7,755 bases of DNA, taken from the NCBI GenBank assembly GCA_020696885.1, contig JAJFMS010000128.1, forward strand, positions 1 through 7,755, in the 5' to 3' direction. Position 1 is the stretch's first letter. Each line of letters opens with the position of its first letter. A program made the position numbers and the translations under genes. This document shows, piece after piece, positions 1 to 7,477 of this stretch. The notes under the pieces are model-generated. The model had not been told where the DNA came from. It did no database searches and saw only the letters and a list, made by a program, of their open reading frames with translations. This DNA comes from Armatimonadota bacterium. GTDB taxonomy: Bacteria > Armatimonadota > SYMT01.

Positions 1-87
1 TGGTCATATGGATCCCGATCTCGAAAGCGCCTGGACCTGTCGCCGCCGATCCGCCCGACAACGGTATTACGGCCAGGGAGTCATTTC

Positions 88-93
88 TATGAT
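88..93 (+). promoter_or_regulatory. Possible -10 box upstream of the membrane protein gene
   Basis: TATGAT matches the sigma-70 -10 consensus at five of six positions and lies about 40 bp before the ATG at 134, which would give a short leader. No convincing -35 hexamer lies at the right distance; TATTAC at 65-70 is poor. The rest of positions 1-133 holds no gene I can support. It may include the tail of an upstream reading frame that ends at TAA 113-115. Confidence 0.25.
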
Positions 94-133
94 CGGCAGC
101 GAATCCACTGGGTAACTTCGCACCGGAGACCGG

Positions 134-853
134 ATGAGCCCGATGAGCCGCAAAGCAAAAGCCTGGTTGATTTTTAGCGGTCTCATACCACTCCTCGGGC
201 TGCTGAGCAAGCCTCCCGGGACCGCGCTGCTGATCTACACGCTGTTCGTGACGGCATGCCTGGGCCGCGCTCGCCTGGCGGCACTGGCTGACCGGCTACC
301 GGGGAGCCCGACGGTCTGGCTCTGCGTGGCGTTCACCGTCTCGGGCATGCTAACCGAGACGTTCGCGTGGCTCAACAACTACCTGGAGGCCGCCAAAAAG
401 CCGGCCCTCTTCCACCCGCAGCTCCTGTTCGACCTGATCGTGGGCCTCGGCTTCTACGGCGGTTGGGCGTGCGCGTGGCTGCTGGTTCTGCGGCGGTACC
501 GCTTCACCCTGGCCGAGACGTTCCTCGTCACCGGTATCCAGGGCATCTTCTTCGAGCAGCTTGGCGCGGTGTTCATCATGATGCTGGCCGTGCTGCCCAC
601 CAACCCGCTGCAGTCGCTGCTCTTCGGCCTTTACGTCTGCGCGGTCCACGGCTCCGCAGTGGGGCTGGCGATGGCGCCGCTCCTCCACCGCTTCGAGGCT
701 CCGGACCGCTCCGGGCACTGGGCGCGCTTCCCGCTGGTGATGGCTTTAATGGTCGGGCTGGCGTTCGCCGGCACCGCGCTGGTGGGACTGCTGGCAATGC
801 CGTTCGGCGGGCTGCCGCCCAAGCAGTCGATCATTGAGCCCCCGTTCTGGTAG
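134..853 (+). CDS. Multi-pass membrane protein of unknown function (239 aa)
   Basis: I do not recognise the family. The protein is strongly hydrophobic, with about seven candidate membrane segments near residues 11-24, 28-43, 61-80, 97-119, 126-154, 158-184 and 199-223. It has a basic N-terminus (SRKAK) and a short polar C-terminal tail. Polar residues lie inside or at the edge of the helices: Glu75, Asp100, Glu140 and His172. These could be functional, but no catalytic motif is clear, and the EExxxR signature of CPBP/CAAX-type intramembrane proteases is absent. The start at 134 is supported by GGAG at 125-128 with a 5-nt spacer; an alternative ATG is at 143. It stands alone on this strand and converges on the glycosylase gene. 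That it is a real gene is fairly sure from its length and coherent membrane topology. The function is open. Confidence 0.75.
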   Translation: MSPMSRKAKAWLIFSGLIPLLGLLSKPPGTALLIYTLFVTACLGRARLAALADRLPGSPTVWLCVAFTVSGMLTETFAWLNNYLEAAKKPALFHPQLLFDLIVGLGFYGGWACAWLLVLRRYRFTLAETFLVTGIQGIFFEQLGAVFIMMLAVLPTNPLQSLLFGLYVCAVHGSAVGLAMAPLLHRFEAPDRSGHWARFPLVMALMVGLAFAGTALVGLLAMPFGGLPPKQSIIEPPFW

Positions 854-873
854 CGGCGACCGGGGAGGCAGGA

Positions 874-898
874 CGGCGGTTCGTTACCAGAAGAACCG
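874..898 (+). terminator. Hairpin after the membrane protein gene, possible terminator
   Basis: CGGTTC (877-882) pairs perfectly with GAACCG (893-898) around a 10-nt loop, about 25 bp after the stop codon. There is no following T-tract, so intrinsic termination is uncertain. The hairpin at 901-932 just downstream (ATGGC/GCCAT and GGGGC/GCCCC around GTCTTTT) could act with it. Confidence 0.3.
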
Positions 899-1052
899 TC
901 ATGGCGAGGGGCGTCTTTTGCCCCGTGGCCATCCCGAACGTGGACGGATCCTGCCAAGTGCCGAAGTTGTTCGCTGCTCAACTTCGGGATTGCCACAGCG
1001 CCGCGGGAGTACAGTGGAGGTTCGAGGAAGGCGGAGGGCGCTTCGCAATGAC
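898..1052. repeat. Non-coding inverted-repeat element between convergent genes
   Basis: Two copies of the same unit face each other. The left unit opens with GTCATGGCGAGG (898-909) and closes with GTGGCCATCCCGAA (925-938). Read on the minus strand, the right unit opens with GTCATTGCGAAG (1052-1041) and closes with GTGGCAATCCCGAA (996-983). The openings agree at 10 of 12 positions and the closings at 13 of 14. Between the units a perfect 9-bp inverted repeat, CCGAAGTTG (961-969) and CAACTTCGG (979-987), encloses a 9-nt loop and overlaps the end of the right unit. The right unit is longer (70 bp against 41). Repeats opening with GTCATTGCGA and closing with GGCAATCCC are common dispersed non-coding repeats in several bacterial phyla; that is recollection, not a search. 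The element may also serve as a two-way terminator. No coding sequence is supported in 854-1079. Confidence 0.65.
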
Positions 1053-1079
1053 GTGGAGGGATGGGGCGGCCCAGGCCCG

Positions 1080-2291
1080 CTACCCACCCCGCAGTGCGGA
1101 CTGCAGCGCTTCAGCAACCGGGGCAGGCGCCGATTGCCGGATGATGACCTCCGGCGTGCGGTGCCAGTCCGCACAGGCCTGGAGCGCCTGCCGGAGCCCC
1201 TCGATCAGCTCGTCCGTCAGCGTCACGCCGGGCTCCAGGTGGAGCTGGCGCACCTCGAAGATCCCCTCCTTGCGGTGCGCCTTGGGGCAGAGTCGTCCCA
1301 CCAACTCGCCGCGGTGGAGGATCGGCAGGGTGAAGTAGCCGTACTTCCGGCGCGCCTCCGGGGTGTACACCTCGATGCGGTACTCGAAACCGAACAGCTC
1401 CAGCCCGCGAGCCCGGTCCCAGACCACCGGATCGAACGGGGAGAGCAGGGTGGTGATGGTGGACCGCAGCTCCCCGCCGGCCGCGGCTTCGGCCAGCGCG
1501 CGGTGCTCCGGGTGCACATACGCCGGCTCCGGGCCCAGCTCCGGCACCGCCGCGCGAACCAGCGCCCCTTCGTCGGCCAGCGATTCAAGGCGCGCCGCGA
1601 TGCCGCGTTTCGGACGGCGGAAGTAGTCCGGCACCCAGCGAGCCGGCGCGACACCCAGCGCCCGGACCGACTTCAGTATCAGCTCCCGCTCGATCGCCTC
1701 CGGCGAGAGTAGGACATCGTCGCTCCAGGCCGGAAGCACTCGCTCGCGGAGGTCGTAGATCCGCTGGAAGCGGTCGCGGCGCGCAATCATCACCTGGCCG
1801 CTGTTGTAGAGCTCTTCCAGGGCCTGTTTCTCGGGCTTGCGGTCCCACCACTCGCCGGCGCGGCCGTCCTGGCGCTCGAAGTCTGCGGCCCGGACCGGAC
1901 CCTCACTCCGGAGCCGGGCGAGGACCTGACCCACCACCTCCGCGTGCTGCTGTAGCCATCCGGATTCCACGGACCGGGCATGCCAGGCCAGCATCTCCGG
2001 GCGGTACAGCGCGAAATCCTCGATCGGCAGGAAGCAGGCGGCGTGCGACCAGTACTCGAACAGCGCGCCCTCGGCCAGCAACTCGTCCAGCCAGGCGGGA
2101 TCGAACGCGCCGATCCTGCTCCAGAGCACCAGCAGGTGGCTGCGCGCGATGATGTGGATGGTGTCGATCTGCAGCACGCCCATCCGGCGGATCGCCGCGA
2201 GGACGTCTTCCTTTTGAGCGGGCGGTGCCGGGCGGTCCAGTCCCTGCGCCGCCAGCAGCAGCGCGCGGGCGCCATCACGAGAGAGCTCCAT
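1080..2291 (-). CDS. ycaQ: YcaQ/AlkX-family DNA interstrand-crosslink repair glycosylase
   Basis: The 403-residue product resembles E. coli YcaQ (AlkX) along its whole length. That protein is a winged-helix (HTH_42) DNA glycosylase of about 410 aa that excises bulky alkylated purines and unhooks nitrogen-mustard crosslinks. Visible motifs are LQIDTIHIIARS (residues 40-51), whose Gln41-Ile-Asp43 fits the catalytic Gln-x-Asp motif, FEYWSHAACFLP (78-89), LSPFDPVVWDR (283-293) and YGYFTLPILHRGELVGR (317-333). All are near-identical to what I recall of the E. coli protein. The open frame extends upstream to 2423, but ATG 2291 is chosen because the homology starts there and GGAAGG (plus-strand 2298-2303) sits 6 nt before it. 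It is a cytoplasmic DNA-repair enzyme. A LexA-like operator lies about 50 bp upstream. Assignment to the family is very secure; substrate range is inferred. Confidence 0.93.
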   Translation of the reverse strand: MELSRDGARALLLAAQGLDRPAPPAQKEDVLAAIRRMGVLQIDTIHIIARSHLLVLWSRIGAFDPAWLDELLAEGALFEYWSHAACFLPIEDFALYRPEMLAWHARSVESGWLQQHAEVVGQVLARLRSEGPVRAADFERQDGRAGEWWDRKPEKQALEELYNSGQVMIARRDRFQRIYDLRERVLPAWSDDVLLSPEAIERELILKSVRALGVAPARWVPDYFRRPKRGIAARLESLADEGALVRAAVPELGPEPAYVHPEHRALAEAAAGGELRSTITTLLSPFDPVVWDRARGLELFGFEYRIEVYTPEARRKYGYFTLPILHRGELVGRLCPKAHRKEGIFEVRQLHLEPGVTLTDELIEGLRQALQACADWHRTPEVIIRQSAPAPVAEALQSALRGG

Positions 2292-2335
2292 CCTGGACCT
2301 TCCGTTGCGCGTGGGAGCGGCAGCGCGCTCCCGGC

Positions 2336-2365
2336 CGATAGCTCGAACAGACGTTTGAGCTATCG
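2336..2365 (-). promoter_or_regulatory. LexA-like SOS operator in a 30-bp palindrome upstream of ycaQ
   Basis: CGATAGCTC (2336-2344) and GAGCTATCG (2357-2365) are perfect 9-bp inverted arms. The core at 2344-2357 is CGAACAGACGTTTG, which fits the Gram-positive-type LexA (Cheo) box CGAACRNRYGTTYG. Including the core, 12 of 13 positions in each half-site are symmetric around a central AGAC. The box ends about 50 bp before the glycosylase ATG at 2291, a normal operator position. On the minus strand TGATACGAT lies immediately upstream of the palindrome and could be an extended -10, so a bound repressor would cover the transcription start. No good -35 is visible. SOS control is inferred from the match and from the repair role of the gene. 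Confidence 0.6.
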
Positions 2366-2437
2366 TATCATCGCCGGAGGCGCATGGACCACGACCGAAA
2401 GCTGCCATTCCACAATCGAACAACCGGTAGAACGTAG

Positions 2438-2458
2438 GGCCGGAGCTCCTTCTCGGCC
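2438..2458 (-). terminator. Weak hairpin after the lipoprotein gene, possible terminator
   Basis: GGCCGGAG (2438-2445) pairs with CTCGGCC (2452-2458) with one bulged G and a 6-nt loop, about 33 bp beyond the lipoprotein stop codon. No T-tract follows on the minus strand. It would separate lipoprotein transcription from the glycosylase promoter, but support is weak. Confidence 0.25.
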
Positions 2459-2490
2459 GGCTCCCGGGATGGTCAATGCCTCGGCCAAGC

Positions 2491-5400
2491 CTACCGCTCT
2501 CCCTTCAGGCGCGTGTTCCAGTCGCGCTGCCAGGCGTGGTGGGCAGGCGTATTCGGGAAGCGCTCTTCCGTGCCATACGGATACCGCTTCATCCCGTGGA
2601 ACGGCAGCGGTTCCACCTGCTCTCCGGCCACGGTGTTCTTGTCCGAGTCCTTGGTCCAGCCGTCACTGAGGACGATGAAGTCGCGCTTCCACCCGCGCGG
2701 CGGCTCGGGAACGGTGCGGCCGTCGAAGCTCAGGCGCACCTCGTCGCCGGGGCCGATGATCGCGTAGCGGTCGTCCACCTGCTGCAGCAGCTCGGCGCAG
2801 TCGCCCAGGCGGGTGTAGGCGCCGGGGATCAGGCCCCAGTCCGGCGCCCAATTCGGCCGGATCGGCAGGTTGTAATCGTACAGGAACGGGCCGTCCGGCA
2901 CCGCGTGATACCGGGTGCTGTAGCCGCGCTCGCGCAGGTCCGCGCCGGCGAGCGGCACGGCGGACTGCCGCAGCGGCGCGGTTGCCTCGCCGGAGGTGAA
3001 GAATGCCGCGTCCCAGCGGATCTCCATCGTGGTGGTGAGCTTTACGCGATGATCCCTCCCCACGAGCTTCCCGCTCAGGTCCAGCACGATCGTCTTCCGC
3101 TTGCCGCAGGGAAGCCCGATGGTGGCGTCCGCGCCGGTCCAGCCGCCGCGGCCGTCGCCGACGTACAGCGTGGGCGGGATGATCTTCACGTCCGGGTTCT
3201 GCGCGGAGCCGACGTTGGAGCTGGTGGCGGACGGGAAGATCCAGCCGTTCAGGAACAGCTTCACGTTCGCCGGGTCCGGCACGTCGCCCAGGTCCAGGAT
3301 CAGGTCGTGCGGCGCCCGGATCCCCTGGTACGGACCCTCCGGCACCGGGGTGTACCGCGCGTCCACGGTTTGCAGCGCGGGCAGGAGGTCCGCGCCGGTC
3401 TCATCCCGGGCGGAGCGCGGCAGGCGGCGGTGGCGCGCGGTGTAGATCCGGAACGGGTCCGGCGGGCCGAACTTGAACCGCTCGTCCACGTAGATGTCCA
3501 CGTCCCCGGGGTGGTCCACGGCCAGCAGCCGGATCTGATCGAAGTAGCTGATCTCCCGGACCTCTTCGGTAGCGATCAGGGAGAGGTGACCGTTCTCCGG
3601 CTTCAGCAGGTCTCCGGGCAGCTTCACCCAGTCCAGAGTCTGGTCGTGCGGGATCAGCTTGCCGCGGGCGGCCAGCATGCCGAGCGGGCTGCGCCACGTG
3701 AAGTCGGTGATGAACTGCCACTTCGTCCCGTCCCAACTGTAGAGGAACGGGCATGAGTTGGGCGTGGTCTGCACGAAGTGCAGCGTGGCGCGGGTTCCGG
3801 GAGCGACCGCATCCAGCGGCACCCCGTTGGTCCACATGGTGCGGACAGCAACAGCTTGCTCGGCGCCCCCGAGCCCGACGTGCGTGGTCGGCGTGGTCAC
3901 GAGGATCTTCTGCTGATCCCACGCCGTCTGGGGCTCGATCACCGCGCCGATGGCGTAGGTGTTGTTCGTGGCTGCCCCATGCTTCTGAATGCCCTGCAGT
4001 TCCATGCGCAGCCATGGCCGGGCGTTTCCGCCTTCATTGCTCATAAGCCGGAGCTGACCGGCGCGGTCCGCGAGCAGCAGGTCCATGTCGCCATCCTGGT
4101 CGCGGTCCAGGGCCTTCAGCCATACGGCAGGCTCCGGGACCACGAGCCCCGCGCCCTCGAACTGCCCTTTCCGGTTGTGCAGCAGCCGCACGCCGCCCGG
4201 ACCGGCCACGGCCAGGTCCAGCCAGGTATCGTTGTCGTAGTCCAGCAGGTCGATCCAGGTGTTGGCGCCGCCCGCGGCGGCCAGCGCCGCCGGGTCCGCT
4301 TCGAACCGCTTGCCGGTATTGCGGTAGAGCAGGGTGCCGTGCTCGCCCTCGCCGGCCACGGCAACGTCCCAGTCCCCGTCCCGGTCGAAGTCGCCCACCA
4401 CGGCCGCGCGGGATCCGGATGCCGGCTGGATCCCCCACTCCCGGGCCGCCTCGCGGAAACGGTCCTGGCGTCGGTTGAGGAACAGCAGCGGCGCGGCATC
4501 CGCCCGCACGACGAAGAGGTCCGGATCGCCGTCCGCATCGAAGTCGCCGAACACGGCCTGGCGGGCGCCGCCGGACGGCGCCGTCAGCCCGGATGACGCG
4601 GTGAGGTCCGTGAACGTGAAGTTACCGTTGTTGCGGAGGTAGCGGACCGCCGGCTGCCCGGGGTCCCCGCTGGCACGGATGATGTCCAGGTCCCCGTCCT
4701 GATCCAGGTCCGCGGCCATCGGCGCTCCCGGCCCCTTACCCGGCGTGCTCCCGGCAGCCAGGAACGGCTCGGTTTTCGCCGGCGTCAGCTCCAGGCCGCT
4801 CTCCTCGATCTTTCCGGCACGGGCGTTCTTCCAGATCCGGTCGCCCTCTCGGGAGGCGAGGTAGGCGTCCAGGGTATAGTCATCGTTCAGGTCAAGGAGC
4901 AGGGGAGACCCCGACCCGTCGTACGGGCGGGTGACATCGAGCACTTTCCCCATCACCAGGGGGTTGCCGCCGGCGCCGCACATGAACACCGAGCGGGCCT
5001 GGAACGGGGCGCTCTCGCCCCCCGCCAGCCGCCCGCCCGCGGCGGAGAGCTCCACGTCCCCGGCGGAAACCGGAGCGGTGCCGCTCGCCCTGACCACCTG
5101 GAACTGCTCCGGCGCGCTGACGTCCTTCCAGGTAACGGTGATCGGCCCCAGCTCCGGCGGCGGCAGTTGGGGAGGCGGGGTGCCCCAATCGCGCATCACC
5201 AGGTCGGCCGGGTCCGCATCGCTGCCGTAGAGCGCGTTCTGGGCGGGGGTATATTGCGGGCTCACGTGCAGCAGGTTGCTGACTACCCGCACACCAAAGA
5301 GCAGGTCTCCCGTGCCTCCGGCGAGCTTCTGCTCCAGCGAGGCCAGCGGCTCCCGCGCCGGGGGCGGCACCTGCACGAGGAGCGCCTTGATCCGTTCCAG

Positions 5401-6015
5401 CGTCTTCCGCGCCGCGGTGTAATCCTTCCGCTCCGCCTGCGCCACCAGCAGGTGGAGCTGGGCTGCCAGGTTCTCCGGCGCCAGCTCCACCAACCGCTGG
5501 CGAAGCTCGTACAGACGAGCGGAGTGGTCGCCCCGGGAGCTGTCCAGGCGCCGGGCCAGCGCGCCGACCACCCGGGGATCGTCCGGCGCGGCCTTCATGG
5601 CGGCTTCCAGTGCCTGGAGTGCGTCGTCCGGCCGGTCGTTCATCTCAAAGGCACGAGCCAGCACCAGCTTCGGCCACGCGGCGCCGGGCAGCAGCTCCGC
5701 GCCCTTCTGGGCGGAGGCCAGCGCCGCGCCCGCCTGCCCGGGCTGCCGCATCCGGGCCACGGCAGCGTTCACATGACCAAAGGCCAGCCGCGGCCGCGCT
5801 TTCGCGATCGCCTCGAACTCCGCGGCGGCGTCCAGGGTCTGCCCGTTCTCCAGCAGCGCGATGCCCCGCAGGCGCTGTTCGTTCACCCGGGCGAAGGAGG
5901 CGGCGGTGACCCCCTGCCACGGGTCTCGGGACTGGCAGCCGGACACCAGCGCCGCCGCGAAGGCGAGCACCAGGAGGGTGATGATTGCGGTGCGGCACAT
6001 CGAGGGGCGCATCAT
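2491..6015 (-). CDS. Large lipoprotein with TPR-like, FG-GAP/VCBS and ASPIC/UnbV-like regions
   Basis: The 1174-aa product (numbered from ATG 6015) starts with a lipoprotein signal: basic N-terminus, hydrophobic stretch, then LVSGC with the lipidated Cys at 27. It is therefore probably anchored in the outer membrane or exported. Residues about 45-225 are Ala/Leu-rich helical repeats resembling TPRs. Aspartate-rich FG-GAP/VCBS calcium motifs follow: DLDQDGDLD (436), DFDADGDPD (491), DFDRDGDWD (542), DYDNDTWLD (592) and DRDQDGDMD (637), with a weaker DLNDDYTLD at 375. These suggest a beta-propeller. Residues about 668-746 resemble ASPIC/UnbV (WLRMELQG, then HVGLGG and VRTMW). The last 420 or so residues include CPFLYSWDG (755-763) and TDFTWRSPLG (770-779); I recall similar tails in FG-GAP proteins of soil bacteria, but know no function. 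The start is uncertain: ATG 6015, 6012 and 6000 and GTG 6027 are all in frame, and GGGAG (plus-strand 6029-6033) is 13 nt from 6015. The molecular role is unknown; surface adhesion or binding is a guess. Confidence 0.88.
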   Translation of the reverse strand: MMRPSMCRTAIITLLVLAFAAALVSGCQSRDPWQGVTAASFARVNEQRLRGIALLENGQTLDAAAEFEAIAKARPRLAFGHVNAAVARMRQPGQAGAALASAQKGAELLPGAAWPKLVLARAFEMNDRPDDALQALEAAMKAAPDDPRVVGALARRLDSSRGDHSARLYELRQRLVELAPENLAAQLHLLVAQAERKDYTAARKTLERIKALLVQVPPPAREPLASLEQKLAGGTGDLLFGVRVVSNLLHVSPQYTPAQNALYGSDADPADLVMRDWGTPPPQLPPPELGPITVTWKDVSAPEQFQVVRASGTAPVSAGDVELSAAGGRLAGGESAPFQARSVFMCGAGGNPLVMGKVLDVTRPYDGSGSPLLLDLNDDYTLDAYLASREGDRIWKNARAGKIEESGLELTPAKTEPFLAAGSTPGKGPGAPMAADLDQDGDLDIIRASGDPGQPAVRYLRNNGNFTFTDLTASSGLTAPSGGARQAVFGDFDADGDPDLFVVRADAAPLLFLNRRQDRFREAAREWGIQPASGSRAAVVGDFDRDGDWDVAVAGEGEHGTLLYRNTGKRFEADPAALAAAGGANTWIDLLDYDNDTWLDLAVAGPGGVRLLHNRKGQFEGAGLVVPEPAVWLKALDRDQDGDMDLLLADRAGQLRLMSNEGGNARPWLRMELQGIQKHGAATNNTYAIGAVIEPQTAWDQQKILVTTPTTHVGLGGAEQAVAVRTMWTNGVPLDAVAPGTRATLHFVQTTPNSCPFLYSWDGTKWQFITDFTWRSPLGMLAARGKLIPHDQTLDWVKLPGDLLKPENGHLSLIATEEVREISYFDQIRLLAVDHPGDVDIYVDERFKFGPPDPFRIYTARHRRLPRSARDETGADLLPALQTVDARYTPVPEGPYQGIRAPHDLILDLGDVPDPANVKLFLNGWIFPSATSSNVGSAQNPDVKIIPPTLYVGDGRGGWTGADATIGLPCGKRKTIVLDLSGKLVGRDHRVKLTTTMEIRWDAAFFTSGEATAPLRQSAVPLAGADLRERGYSTRYHAVPDGPFLYDYNLPIRPNWAPDWGLIPGAYTRLGDCAELLQQVDDRYAIIGPGDEVRLSFDGRTVPEPPRGWKRDFIVLSDGWTKDSDKNTVAGEQVEPLPFHGMKRYPYGTEERFPNTPAHHAWQRDWNTRLKGER

Positions 6016-6238
6016 CGGGGGACCCACACTCCCTGCTGGCGGACGGCTTACTTGGGAAACGGGTGAAGGGCCAGGGCCAGACCGCCGCCGGGCGGACCAG
6101 GGTTACATCGAGCGTACCCCTTGGCATCCATTCTAGGTACCGCTCGCCGCAGCGACCCGGAGGTTAAAGCATTTTTAGGTCGAATACGATTCAGGTGAGC
6201 TGATGGAGTTGTGCGGGTAGGCTCGCGGGGTGCTCTTT
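6016..6238. other. Intergenic leader region of the lipoprotein gene
   Basis: This is the left part of the gap between the lipoprotein and epimerase genes, and I find no gene in it. On the minus strand TAGAAT (plus-strand 6130-6135) is a possible -10 about 115 bp before the lipoprotein start, but it has no good -35. A small GC hairpin, CCGCC (6082-6086) with GGCGG (6091-6095), lies in the presumed leader. The short frames crossing this area lack family features and run into the repeat. Confidence 0.35.
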
Positions 6239-6413
6239 GAAGCAACGGGATGGGTCGTTGCTTCGTAGGGGCATCCGCCGTGATTGCCCTCGCCACGGTT
6301 TACTCCCGGCGCTGGCAGAGCGGTACCCACCTGTTGAGGGCGATACGGCTTTGCGAACGCCGGCACCGTCGTCGTTTCCAGGGCAACCACGGCGAGTGCC
6401 CCTACGAAGCAAC
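6239..6413. repeat. Long imperfect palindrome (REP/MITE-like hairpin element)
   Basis: The outer arms at 6257-6290 and 6380-6413 are inverted copies matching at 31 of 34 positions, both ending in GTTGCTTC / GAAGCAAC. Symmetry continues inward: 6306-6328 and 6341-6363 match at 17 of 23, leaving a 12-nt loop at 6329-6340. The whole 157 bp could fold into one hairpin. A third copy of the end motif, GAAGCAACG at 6239-6247, forms a perfect 9-bp inverted repeat with CGTTGCTTC at 6256-6264. No transposase is present, so it is non-autonomous or a REP-type repeat. The reading frames across it look like by-products. It may terminate the epimerase transcript, whose stop codon lies inside the right arm. 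Confidence 0.75.
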
Positions 6414-7433
6414 AGCCTTGAGCCCACCTACATTCCCGTACGAACTAGCGAGGCGCAGCTCCGTCTCGCGGTGGCGGTAGTTGGCCGGGCGGTCTTCCGG
6501 CGGGTTGGCGAGGAAGTGCGCGACGATCGCCTCCAGGTAGGCGGTGGGCGGCAGGTGGCGGAAGCCCAGCTCCCGCGTGATCCGGGAGGGGTCCAGGTGC
6601 GACATCCAGTCCCCGCTGAAGGGGGAGACGTCCAGCGGTCGCAGCCCGGCCGCGGCGAGGTCGGCGCGGGCGATCGGCTGCAGGCGGGCGGGGGCGCCCA
6701 GCATTCCCGCCAGCAGGGTCAGCACCTCCACCAGCGTGGGCTGCTCCTCCTGGCAGAGGTTGTACGCCTCCCCGAACGTCTCACGCCGACCGAGGATCTC
6801 GCTCACGGCACGGGCGACTTCGCGCCCGTAAACGTGGCGGCAGGGATGCTGCCCGCCGTGCGGCACGAGCACCGGGCCGCCGTCCAGCAGCCGCCAGAGG
6901 TAGCTCTCGACCCGCCGGAAGTGGTCCCGCTCGCCGTTCACCATTGGGATGCGGAGCCGGGTGGAAGGGAAGCCCAGCTCCCGCCAGGCGGCCTCCAGCA
7001 CGTCTTCCGCGGCCCGCTTGCCGACGCCGTATTCCCAGTCCGCGAGGTCGTGCGGCTCCGAGGGCGGCGGCATCACCGGGCCGGCATACTGGTCCTCAGT
7101 GGCGGGAAGCGTGCAGCCTTCCCGCACCAGGTAGACCTGCCCGGTGCTGATGAAGACGTAGTGCCCGACGCGGTCGCCCAGGGCGCGGACCGCTCGTTCC
7201 GCGTCCGCTCCCACATAGCCGGCGAAGTCCACGCAGGCGTCCCACGCGCGCCCGGCTACCGCCTCGTCGAACTGCGCGGTGGTGCGGTCGCAGTGCAGGC
7301 GCTCCACGCGGTCCCCGAACGGATCCGGCGAGCTGCCGCGATTCAGCAGGGTGACCCGGTGTCCCTGGGCGAGGAGCCGCCATGCGAGGAAGTAGCCGAC
7401 AAACCGGGTTCCGCCGATGACCAGCACGTCCAT
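6402..7433 (-). CDS. NAD-dependent epimerase/dehydratase family protein (extended-SDR type)
   Basis: The 343-aa protein has an N-terminal Rossmann fold with VLVIGGTRFVG (residues 3-13), a glycine-rich NAD(P)-binding loop in the GGTRFxG form seen in atypical or extended SDRs, including CSP41-like proteins. Further on come FISTGQVY (94-101), with the expected Ser/Thr, and the catalytic pair in YGVGK (Tyr135, Lys139). The C-terminal half contains YNLCQEE (224-230) and the ending expected of sugar-nucleotide epimerase-like enzymes. It is probably a cytosolic oxidoreductase or epimerase; the substrate cannot be read from the sequence. The frame is open upstream to 7487, but ATG 7433 is preferred because the fold starts there and GGAGGT (plus-strand 7441-7446) is 7 nt upstream. 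The last residues and the TAG stop (6402-6404) are encoded by the repeat arm. It is divergent from the Gfo/Idh/MocA gene. Confidence 0.88.
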   Translation of the reverse strand: MDVLVIGGTRFVGYFLAWRLLAQGHRVTLLNRGSSPDPFGDRVERLHCDRTTAQFDEAVAGRAWDACVDFAGYVGADAERAVRALGDRVGHYVFISTGQVYLVREGCTLPATEDQYAGPVMPPPSEPHDLADWEYGVGKRAAEDVLEAAWRELGFPSTRLRIPMVNGERDHFRRVESYLWRLLDGGPVLVPHGGQHPCRHVYGREVARAVSEILGRRETFGEAYNLCQEEQPTLVEVLTLLAGMLGAPARLQPIARADLAAAGLRPLDVSPFSGDWMSHLDPSRITRELGFRHLPPTAYLEAIVAHFLANPPEDRPANYRHRETELRLASSYGNVGGLKAVAS

Positions 7434-7477
7434 CCTTCGCACCTCCGCACACCACCGCCCACTCCTGACGTACTTCC

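Noticed and set aside
2..115. Open frame from the window edge to TAA at 113-115, including a possible small ORF from ATG 89 with AGGGAG upstream
   Set aside because: Only 37 codons are visible, no family is recognisable, and the internal ORF has just eight residues. It could be the tail of an upstream gene or a leader, but nothing supports either.
2292..2423. Extension of the glycosylase to an upstream start at 2423
   Set aside because: The added 44 residues have no counterpart in the family and would place the LexA-like palindrome inside the coding region; ATG 2291 has a good ribosome binding site.
2476..3756. Plus-strand 426-aa frame antisense to the lipoprotein gene
   Set aside because: It lies opposite a gene with clear domains, and its composition (Val, Arg, Gln and His rich) is that of antisense GC-rich codons.
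6175..6427. Short minus-strand frames rich in Arg, Gly and Pro across the repeat
   Set aside because: They are translations of the palindromic repeat; two overlapping frames are equally open, which fits GC-rich non-coding DNA rather than a gene.
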